Source: JADJOY01 sp046331705 [NCBI: bacterium]
Lineage (GTDB): Bacteria > JADJOY01
DNA: 64,000 nucleotides
Assembly: GCA_046331705.1 (NCBI GenBank)
Contig: JAXLQJ010000002.1
Coordinates: 1-64,000 of the forward strand
Direction of reading: 5' to 3'
Positions within the stretch are counted from its first letter, which is position 1. The number at the start of each line of letters is the position of its first letter. The position numbers were made by a program, and so were the translations under genes. The notes beneath the pieces were generated by a model. It saw only the letters and a program-made list of their open reading frames with translations, was not told the DNA's origin and searched no databases. Positions 54,768 through 63,800 of this stretch are shown in pieces.

Positions 54768-55856
54768 TCAATTCGCCTTGCGGAAGCGCTCCATCAGACC
54801 GACGAGCTTCTCCACGCCCGCGAGCGGCATGGCGTTGTAGATCGACGCGCGCAGCCCACCCACCGAGCGATGGCCCTTGAGGCCCACCAGCTTCAGCGCG
54901 TCCGCCTCCTTCAGGAACTTCTTCTCGAGCTCCTCGCTCGGCAGCAAGAACGTCACGTTCATCCGCGAGCGATGCGCGCGGTTCGTCACGCTTCCTCGGT
55001 AGAAGCCGTTCGAACCGTCGATCGCGTCGTAGAGCACCTTGGCCTTGGCCTCGTTCGCCTTCTCGATGGCCGCCAAGCCGCCCTGCTCCTCGATCCACGC
55101 CAGCGTGAGACCGACCAGGTACACGCCGAGCGTCGGCGGGGTGTTGTAGAGCGACTGGTTGTCGGCGTGGGTCTGGTAGCGCCAGATGGTGGGAATGGTC
55201 TTCGGCGCCGACGCCATCCACGCCTTCTCGACGATCACGATGGTCACGCCCGACGGGCCGGCGTTCTTCTGCGCGCCGGCGTAGATGAGGGCGAACTTCC
55301 CGCCGTCCACGGGCCGCGAGAAGATGTCCGAGGACATGTCGCAAACGTGGCGCTGGCCGGGGAACTCGGGCAGCGTCGGCCATTGCGTGCCGTAGATCGT
55401 GTTGTTCGAGGTGGTGTGCACGTAAGCGGCGTTGGCGGGCACCGCCACACCGTCGAGCGAGGGCAGCTCGCAGAAGTTCTGGGCCTCGCTGCTGGCGATC
55501 GACACCGCGTTGCCGAGGCGCTTCGCTTCCTCGAGCGCCTTCTTCGACCACGCGCCCGAGAGCACGTACGCGCCGACCTGATCCTTGCCGAGGAAATTCA
55601 ACGGGATCTGCGCGAACTGGCCGCTCGCGCCGCCCTGCAAGAAGAGCACGTCGTGGGTATCGGGAACCTGGAAGAGTCGTTTCACGCGCGCCATCGCGTC
55701 GGCGTTGATCGCCTCGAACTCCTTCGAGCGGTGGCTGATCTCGAGGACCGAGAGGCCCACACCGTCGAGCGCCAGGACCGCGCGCGACGCCTTCTCCAGG
55801 ACCGAGAGCGGCAGGATGGCGGGGCCGGGATTGAAGTTGACGGGACGATCGCTCAT
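54768..55856 (-). CDS. serC: Phosphoserine aminotransferase
   Basis: 362 aa from ATG 55856. It begins VNFNPGPAILPLSVLEKA and carries LFLQGGASGQFAQIPLNFL, HTTSNNTIYGTQW and the PLP-Lys segment YAGAQKNAGPSGVTIVIVEK with Lys197, all diagnostic for SerC. It converts 3-phosphohydroxypyruvate to phosphoserine for serine (and pyridoxine) synthesis in the cytosol. The upstream frame extension to 55919 is ignored. The gap before the divergent HEAT gene (55857-56084) has no visible structured RNA. Confidence 0.96.
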   Translation of the reverse strand: MSDRPVNFNPGPAILPLSVLEKASRAVLALDGVGLSVLEISHRSKEFEAINADAMARVKRLFQVPDTHDVLFLQGGASGQFAQIPLNFLGKDQVGAYVLSGAWSKKALEEAKRLGNAVSIASSEAQNFCELPSLDGVAVPANAAYVHTTSNNTIYGTQWPTLPEFPGQRHVCDMSSDIFSRPVDGGKFALIYAGAQKNAGPSGVTIVIVEKAWMASAPKTIPTIWRYQTHADNQSLYNTPPTLGVYLVGLTLAWIEEQGGLAAIEKANEAKAKVLYDAIDGSNGFYRGSVTNRAHRSRMNVTFLLPSEELEKKFLKEADALKLVGLKGHRSVGGLRASIYNAMPLAGVEKLVGLMERFRKAN

Positions 55857-56084
55857 GGGAGTTCGCTCCTCGCCGAGATGGCGGTCGCGCTCAGGACGCC
55901 CGAATGCCTCGGCCGCCATGACGCGGTGCGTGGAAATCCAGCCGGATTAGCACATTTCGACGCTGCAGGGAGCGAGCACCGCGACCCGTCCGCACGTAGC
56001 CGCGCGAACGAGACGCGGGATACAACACTCGTCCCGCTTCGACCCGCAATCGGCGCCGCGCGCGTCGCACGAGGAGAGACCCGC

Positions 56085-56387
56085 ATGGCATCGGCCGAGC
56101 TCGCTCAATTGATCGCGGACCTCGACCACGCCGATCCGGCGATCCGTCACAAGGCCGCCAACGACGTGGCGAACCTGGGCGTCGACGCCATCGAAGCGAT
56201 CCCGACCTTGATGGCCCATTTCCACGATCCCGACCAAGGCGTCCGCGTGATGGTCCTCAACGCGATCGGCATCATCGGCTCGCCGGCGCGCGGCGCGGTG
56301 AACGAGCTGCGCAAGCTGCTCAAGGACCCCGACGAGGAAGTCGCGCAGATGGCCGATTTCGCCCTCGTGCAGATCCAAGGCTCCTGA
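56085..56387 (+). CDS. Small HEAT-repeat protein
   Basis: 100 aa from ATG 56085 after GAGGAG. Nearly the whole protein is made of three HEAT-like units: DPAIRHKAANDVANLGVDAIEAIPTLM, DPDQGVRVMVLNAIGIIG and DPDEEVAQMADFALVQI. It is likely a protein-protein adaptor. No partner can be inferred. Confidence 0.83.
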   Translation: MASAELAQLIADLDHADPAIRHKAANDVANLGVDAIEAIPTLMAHFHDPDQGVRVMVLNAIGIIGSPARGAVNELRKLLKDPDEEVAQMADFALVQIQGS

Positions 56388-56487
56388 GCGGGGAATCGAG
56401 CATCCCGTCCTTCGCGCTCGCCGACGTTCTCGCCGCGGGGCTTCTCGAGCAGGGGCGCTACCCTCGCCGTCGCGCCGCTCGCCGAGG

Positions 56488-57180
56488 GTGCGACGCGCGG
56501 ACGCCCGACCGGCGCCAGGCGACCGCGCGGTGAGACCGTTCGCCCACGGGTGGTGGCGCTGGCGGGCGCGCCGGGCGCTCGCCCTCGCGCGGCGCGCGAC
56601 AGCCGAGCCAGGGCTCGGGCCGCGCGCGCGGAGCCTCCTCGAGGCGGCGATCGCGAGCGGCGAAAGCACCGGCTGCAACGACGCCCCCGCGTTCGCCGCG
56701 TGCGTGGAGGAGCTCGCCGTGCTCACGATCCGCGCCGGCGATCTCGCGGCGAGCGAAGGGCTGATCGCACGACGCGTGGCGCTCGGCGAGGCCCAGGGCG
56801 ATCGAGCCGCGCAGCTGGCGCTCGCCGATTTCCTCTACCGCGTGACGCTTCGGCTTCGCGCCGCCCGGCAGCACGCGCTCGCCGAGCCCCACGCCCGTCG
56901 GGCGCTCGCGCTGCTGGAATCCGCCGTGCCGCCAGCGGACCCGCGCATCGAGCAAGCCCTCGACACCCTCGCCAGCATCGCGCTGCGCACCGGCAAGCTC
57001 GCCGACGCGGAGCAGCTGCTCGTGCGCTTGCTCGCCATCGAGGAGCGCCACGGCGGCGGGCTCGCGCTGGCGTCGACGCTCAATCGGCTGGCGCAGGTGG
57101 CCCGCAGCCTCGGCAAGCACGCCGAGGCGAGCGTGATCGACGAGCGCGTCGCCGCGCTGCGCGACGCGTCGCGAGGCTGA
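56488..57180 (+). CDS. TPR-repeat protein
   Basis: 230 aa from GTG 56488; GTG 56530 is also possible. Residues from ~60 form tetratricopeptide repeats: LAVLTIRAGDLAASEGLIARRVALGEAQ, ALADFLYRVTLRLRAARQHALAEPHARRALALLE, ALDTLASIALRTGKLADAEQLLVRLLAIEE and LNRLAQVARSLGKHAEASVI. There is no signal peptide or TM. The role is unknown. Confidence 0.72.
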   Translation: MRRADARPAPGDRAVRPFAHGWWRWRARRALALARRATAEPGLGPRARSLLEAAIASGESTGCNDAPAFAACVEELAVLTIRAGDLAASEGLIARRVALGEAQGDRAAQLALADFLYRVTLRLRAARQHALAEPHARRALALLESAVPPADPRIEQALDTLASIALRTGKLADAEQLLVRLLAIEERHGGGLALASTLNRLAQVARSLGKHAEASVIDERVAALRDASRG

Positions 57181-57266
57181 CGCGACGGGGCTCGATCCCA
57201 CGCGCGAAGGAGGCGGCCGCGCGGGGGTAGACTACGCTCGGCCGTGCATGTCCTTCCCTCGGCACC

Positions 57267-57271
57267 GGAGG
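57267..57271 (+). promoter_or_regulatory. Ribosome binding site GGAGG that decides the GTG start
   Basis: GGAGG stands 5 nt before GTG 57277. From that codon the protein has a correct lipoprotein signal (MQRHPRTRSWKRLAALAVLA then TTGC), whereas the GTG at 57244 would add 11 non-signal residues. Confidence 0.7.
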
Positions 57272-57276
57272 TGATC

Positions 57277-57882
57277 GTGCAACGACACCCGCGCACGCGC
57301 TCGTGGAAACGGCTCGCCGCGCTCGCCGTCCTCGCCGGCACGACGGGCTGCAGCCTGCTCATCCCGGACGTGAAGGTGAACGTCAACGTCTTCGACCAGC
57401 GCACCCAGCTCGAAAACCAGGTGCGCGGCACCTACGAGGAGCTCTCCGACGAGCTGCTGCTGGTCGCTTCGGTGCGCGGCATCGATCCCAACGGCAGGCT
57501 CACCAAGCCGCCGCCGCTCGCCACGGGCAAGGAAGAAGCGCTGCGCGCGGCGCAGAGTCGCGAGTTCAACCGCGACGATCTCGTCGAGCTGATGCGCCAA
57601 GGGTGCGCCGGCGAGAGCGTCGACGGCGGCGTCGCTGCGCGTCCCTGCGCCCAGACCGAGCAGGACCCGCGCTACCGCGCCTTCGCGGAGGCGTTGCTGG
57701 GCGAGGAGAACGCCGACCGGCTGGTGCTCATGCGGCGCGTGATCGCCACCAACGCCGATCTCACGGAATCGGACCTCGGCGAGGTGCGCAAGATCTTCGC
57801 CGACGTGAATCGCGAGAACGCCCAGCCCGGCTGGTGGGTCGAGCAAGCCGGCGGCGCCTGGACCCGGAAGGGCGGCTCGTGA
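57277..57882 (+). CDS. DUF1318 (YdbL-like) lipoprotein
   Basis: 201 aa from GTG 57277 (see the RBS entry). Lipobox TTGC. The conserved parts are VKVNVNVFDQRTQLENQVRGTYEELSDEL (~residues 30-58) and a C-terminal DUF1318 segment ENADRLVLMRRVIATNADLTESDLGEVRKIFADVNRENA. YdbL-type proteins are usually found with a large AsmA/YnbE partner; here the stop overlaps the start of a giant propeller-TPR lipoprotein (GTGA). It may be a periplasmic partner of that protein. Confidence 0.83.
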   Translation: MQRHPRTRSWKRLAALAVLAGTTGCSLLIPDVKVNVNVFDQRTQLENQVRGTYEELSDELLLVASVRGIDPNGRLTKPPPLATGKEEALRAAQSREFNRDDLVELMRQGCAGESVDGGVAARPCAQTEQDPRYRAFAEALLGEENADRLVLMRRVIATNADLTESDLGEVRKIFADVNRENAQPGWWVEQAGGAWTRKGGS

Positions 57883-60800
57883 ACGTGCGGCGCTGGGCCG
57901 CGAGCACGCTCGTGGCGGCGCTCGCGCTCGCCGCGTCGGCGGGTGGGTGCAGCGGCGCGCGCGCGCCGGCGCCCGGCCAGCTTGCGGGCGAGACGCTGAG
58001 CGGCGCGCCGGTCCACTCCGAGATCGACGGCCTCGAGCGCGCGTCGTTCCTCACCAGCCACACCGCCAACGACTTCCTGCCGCAGCCCTCGCCGGACGGT
58101 CGCCAGCTGCTCTACGTGAGCGAGCGCGACGGCCAGAAGGACCTCTTCGTGAAGCCGCTCGGCGGCGGGGTCGGCCGCGGCTCGATCCAGGTCACGTTCC
58201 ACGCCGCCGACGACGGCGATCCGTGCTGGTCGCCGGACGGCGAGCGCATCGGGTTCTCGTCGCAACGCGAGGATCCCGACGGCGACATCTACGTCGTTCG
58301 GCTGCCGCCCGTGCCGGGACTCGCCGAGCTGGTGGGCGAGCGCGCCGTCTGGCAGCGCGCCGGCATGCTCACGCGCCTCACCGACGGCATGACCGCCGAC
58401 CGCCAGCCCGCGTGGTCGCCCGACGGCGACTCGATCGTCTACACGTCGCGCTGGAAGAACGAGAGCCTCGAGAACTTGTGGATCCTCGATCCCACCAAGC
58501 CCGCGTGGCGCTGGCGGCTCACCTGGGCGGGCGGCCACGACGCCGTCTGGACGCCGGACGGCCAGTGGGTGATCTACGCGGCCGCGCGCGGCTCGGATCC
58601 CGCGGATACCGATCTGTGGGCCATCCGGCCGAGCGACGGCGCCGAGCGGCAGCTCACCTCCGGCCCGGCGCTGGACGCGAGCCCCGCGGTCTCGGCCGAC
58701 GGCCTGCACGTGGTCTACGCCCGCTTCGCGACCGACACCAACGACGACGGCCGCATCGGCACCGACGACGACGCGTCGATCGCACGCCTCGACCTCGACA
58801 CCAGCCGCCTCGCCGAGCTCACCGAGACCTCGCTGCCGACGCCGATCCCGCTCACTCCCGACGACTACTTCGACGCGTTCCCGCGGGTCGTGGGCAGCCG
58901 CGTGGTGATGGCATCCGATCGGCTCGCGGTCCGCGGCCGCAATCTCGACGTCGTCGAGATACCGCTCGCAGGGCTGGTGCGCGAGGAAGCGAGCGCCGCC
59001 GAGCAGCTCCGTCTCGCCCGCGCCCTCGATGCGCGGCCGGGCCTCGACCCACGCGTACGCATCCTCGGCTACGCGAAGGTGCTGCGTCCCTTCGCCGCCG
59101 GGAGCGCCGCCAGCGCGGACGATCTCGACGAAGCGCGCGAGCGGATCGGCGAGCTCGAGCTCCTCGCCGGCCAGCGCCGCGAGGCCGTGCGCGCGTTCGA
59201 GGCGCTGGTGGCGAGCGCCGCGCCGGGAGCGATCGCGCGAGCCCGCGCCGAGGTGGAGCTGGTGAAGATCCGCCGCGAGGACGCCGAGGACGATCTCTCG
59301 GCGCCCGCCCAGCGGCACGCGCTCGACGAACGCCTGGACGCGGGGCTCGCCACCCTGGCCGAGATCGACCGGCGTTTCCCGGGCACCCTCGAGATCCAGG
59401 TGCGCGCGGCGATCGAGCGCGGCCGCCACCATCTCTCGCGCGGGATCCGCGGTGCCGCCCTCGACGACTTCCGCGCCGCCGAGGCCGCGGCGCAGACGTT
59501 TCCCGCCCTCGCCGCCGAAGCGGCGTTCGAGCGCGGGCGCGTCTACCAATCGGTCTCGGACACACAGGGCTTGGTCGGCTCGGACGTGAACCTGCTCACC
59601 CGCTATCGCGACGTGGCGCCCTGGGCGGAGCGCGCCGCCGACCGCGCCATCGCCGCGGTCCTCGGCGACGCCACGGTGCTCGAGCCGGCGCAGCGTCTCG
59701 CCCGGCTCGTGGATCTCGCCGCCGAGCGCAAGGCGGTGCCGGTGCTGCCGGCGCGCGCGCTTCTCGAGGTCGGCAGGGCGCACGCGGAGGCCGGTCGCCC
59801 CGAGCGCGCCCAAGAGGTCTATCGCCGCGTTCCCGCCGAGTTCCCGGAGGATCGGGCGCAAGTGGCCGAGGCGCGCTTCCGGCTCGCCAGCCTCGCCTAC
59901 GCTGCCGGGCGCTGGGACGAAGCCCTCGAGCAGTACCGCCTCATCCAACGCGACGTGCCGCAAGCCGAGCGCGCCTACGAGCTGGCGCGGGAGAGCTTCG
60001 TGCGCGCGGCGGTCGAGAAGGGCGAAGCGGAGATCAAGGGACGCGATCCCCAGAGCGCCATCGCCACCTTCGTCGGCCTGGTGAAGTACGACCCGAGCGT
60101 CGTGGAAGCGCACCGCGGGCTCGTCGACGCCTACGTCCGCGCCCGGCGCCTGAAGGAGATCCAGAGCCACTACGAGGCGCAGCTCGAGCAGAACCCCAGC
60201 GACGCGGTGGCGGCGTACGCGCTCGGGCTCGTCTTCACCTACCCCGAAGCGCTCGATCTCGACGCCGCCGAGAAGTGGCTCAGGCGCTCCATCGTCCTCG
60301 ATCCGCGCAACGCGTACGCGCACCAGACGCTCGGCTTCGTCCTCAAGGCCCGCGCCGACCGCGTCGAGGAGCCGAGCCTGGCGCGCGAGCTGATGGACGC
60401 CACCGTGGGCTCGGTGCTGGCCAAGACGGGCATCCGCTCGCAGGAGACCGAGCGCAAGGAAGACCTGCTCAACCAAGCGCTCGAGAAGTACCAGGCCGCG
60501 CAGGCGCTCTCGAACGAAGCGATGAGTCCCGGTCAGCGCGCCGATCTCGACCTCAACCTCGGCAACGTCTATCTCGAGCTCGGCAACGATCTGCGCGCGT
60601 ACGAGTCGTACCGAGCGCGCGAGGCCTCGGGCCGGCCGTTCGCCGTCGAGGAACAGGAAGCGCTCTTCCACACGAGCTTCTCGAAGGCGGCCCACCGCAC
60701 GGGGCACCTCGACGAGGCCGAGCGCCACGCGCTCGCCGCGCTGGCGTTCTGGCGCCCGCGCAAGGACGAGGCGCGGATCTACGAGCTGGTCGACAGCCTC

Positions 60801-63800
60801 GGCCTCGTCTACCAGGAGCAAGGCCGGCGCACCGAGGCGGTGGAGGCCTATCGCGAGACGCTCGAGATCAGCCGGCGGCGCGGCGACGAGTCCAACGCCT
60901 TCCGGGCGCTCATGAACCTGGCCGTGAATCTCACGTTCCAGGCGGAAAACGGCGTGCGCGGCGCCGATTGGTCGCTGCTCGACGAGGCGCTCGCGCGTCA
61001 CGAGGAGGCGCTCGCCAAGCTCGGCACGCGCGCCACGCGAAGCGAGAGCAGCACCGGGTTCGCCGTGACCAACGTGAACGTGGCGCTGGCCGGCGAGTCG
61101 TCCTCCGCCGCCACCGGCTTCGACGAGGCGGGCTTCCGGCGCCTCTTCCTCACCTTCGTCGCCCGCATCCACCGCGATGCGGGCAACGTCGACGAGAGCG
61201 TCGCGGCGCTGACGGCCAAGCGTGCCCAGCTTCCCGCGCTCGAGCCACGCGACGCGGCCCGTAACCCGGGCACCGCCATCGACCACGCGATCCTGCTCGA
61301 GCAGATCGGCGCGCTTAGGCTGGCGCAAGGCAAGCCCGCCGAGGCGCTTGGCGCGCTGACCCGATCGCTCGAGCTCTGCGAGGCCCTGGGCGACGTCGGG
61401 TTGGCAGGCGCCGTCGCGGGTATCGAGCAGCTCGCGCGCCTGGCCGGCGAGGCCCCGGCGAGCGTCCTCGACGACACCCGCGCAGCAGCGCTCGTCGCGC
61501 ACGCCGAGCGCGTGCGCGAGCTGGCGTCCAACGCCACCACGAATCCCGAGCGCCGCTGGCTCGTGGCGCGAGCGTGGAACGCCGAGGCGGAGATCGTGCG
61601 GGCCGGCATCGCGCGCGAGCCCGCGGCACCGGCGGCAGGCTCGCGAGCGACCGTGGCGGAGCGCGTGCGCAGCGGTCTCGCGGCCGCCGAGCGGGATGCC
61701 GCGGCGCTCGATCGCGCGCGCGCGGCCCTCGACCAGGCGCTCACGGTGCTCGGGGCGCCACGACCGGACGACCCGCCGGCGATCGCGCGGGCGCGGGCCA
61801 TCTCGGCGGTGAACCGGGCGCGGCTGGGGTTGCGGGTCGCCGCCGATGCCAGCGCGGCGCGCGCGGCCCTCGACGTCGCCTTGGGCGGGCTGCGCGACGG
61901 CGCCGACGACGACCTACGCTGGCGCGTGCTCGCGGAGCGCGGCGCGCTGCGCGAACGAGCGCGCGACGACCAGGACGGCGCGACCGCCGATCTGGAAGCG
62001 GCGGCGGCGCTCGTGAAGGCGCTCGCCCCGGGAACGCTCGAGGTCGACGATGCCGGCGAGCTCGATGCGCTCTTCGACAGGCTCGCCAGCCGTGCCGTCG
62101 TCCAGGGACGGGTGTCGAAGGCGCTCACGCTGCTCGACACCGCGCCCGCGATCGCCCTCGCACACGTGGTCGGCGCGGGGCTCGCGCCCGAGCCGCCGCG
62201 ACCGCCCGATGCCGCGCTCGCCGCCGCCGTGGGCTCGCCGCCGCAAGAGGAGAAATCGCGCGAGCGCGAGGTGCTCGCGAGCGTGCTCGCCCGCGAGCCT
62301 CTCGATCCCGGCGATCTGCAGGCGCGGCTCGGCGAGGGCGAGATCGTGCTGGCGCCGGTGACCGTGCCGCGCTCGGCGATCGTCCGGGTGTTCCGCCTCG
62401 ACGCCGCGCGCCTCGACGCGGTGGAGGTGCCGCGCACCGGCGACGACGCCGCGCTCGCGAGCGCGGTGATCGCCGCGGGGCTCGGTGGGCGCAGACCGAC
62501 GGCGCTCTACCTCTCACCACGCGCCGAGCTGGTCCGCTTGCCGTGGGAGAGCGCGATCCCCGTGGGAGTACCGTCGGCGCGGGTGCTGAGCCTCGCACAC
62601 CTCGCCGCCTCGCTCGATGCGCGCAACGTGCTGCGCGAGGGCCGCTTGCGCATCGCCGCCGAGCGCACACCCGGGCCCGTCGCACCCGAGGTGACCGAGA
62701 TCGCGGGCGCGGATGCGGATCGCGAGCGCATCCTGCGCGAGCTCCCTGGGAAATCGATCGTCGAGATCGCGACGCCGCTCACCGGCGGCAGCGACCCGCT
62801 GGCGCTGCGCCCCGCGCTCCCGCTCGGTGCGGGCCGGCTGCAGCGCTTCACCCTCGACGATCTGGTGCGCGAGCCGGCGCGCCGCCGCGTGGCGCTCGCG
62901 CAGGCGATCGAGGCGTCGTCGCTCACCCGTGACGCCGCCGTGCAGGTCCTCGCTGCCGCCGGCTTCCCGTCGGTCGTGATCGCGCCGGAGGCCTCGACCC
63001 GCGAGCGCGTCGTGGCGGCGCTCGGCGAAGCCTCGGTGGGCGAGGCGGTGGCGAGCGCCCGCAAGAGCGCTCCCACGACTCCGCTCGAGCTCTACGGCGC
63101 GGTGGGATTCGACGCCGACCAGGCGCTGGCGTTCGCCGAGGAGCGCTACGGCGATCTCGTCGCCCAGGCGGCGCGCGCGTATCGAGAGGAGCGCTGGAAG
63201 GACGCGGCCGACGCGTTCGCCGACGCGCTCAGCCTGGAAGAGATCCTCGATCGCCCGGCCGACCGCGCGCAGATGCTCTACCGGCTCACCGACGCCTGCG
63301 CCCGCGCCGGCCAATGGCAGCGAGCCACGCGCTACCAGCAGCAATCCGTCGCCGACGCGCGCAAGCAAGGCGATCCGGCGGCGCTCGCCCAGGCGCTCTT
63401 CGACCTCGGCGTCTTCCGCTCGCGCGCCGAGGATTTCGACGGCGCGATCGCCGCCCTCGGCGAGACCGCAGCGCTATGGGCCAAGCTCGGACGCGTCGCG
63501 GACAAGAGCCAGGCGCTCGCGGTGCAAGGGATCGCCGAGGAGAGCGCCGGGCGTTACCAGCGCGCGCTCGAGACCTTCGGCACCGCGCTGGCGCTCGACG
63601 AGGTGAGCGGTGCCTCCGAGGGCCAAGGGCGCCAGATTCGCCGCATCGGCCGCATCCAGCTGGTGCGGCTCAATCGCTACGCGGACGCGGAAGCGAGCTT
63701 CCGCAAGGCGCAGGCGATCCTCGAGAGCGCAGGCGACGTCCCGGGCTGGATCGAATCGACCCTGGAGATCGGCCTCGCGCGAGTGGCGATCGGCGATCTC

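Noticed and set aside
57672-61502. Very long minus-strand open frame (1,276 codons) opposite the giant lipoprotein, and similar long antisense frames at 12541-15921, 43267-45987 and 266-2938.
   Set aside because: All lie opposite strongly supported genes. Their products are Arg/His/Ala-rich with no motifs, as expected from a ~70% GC genome where stop codons are rare.
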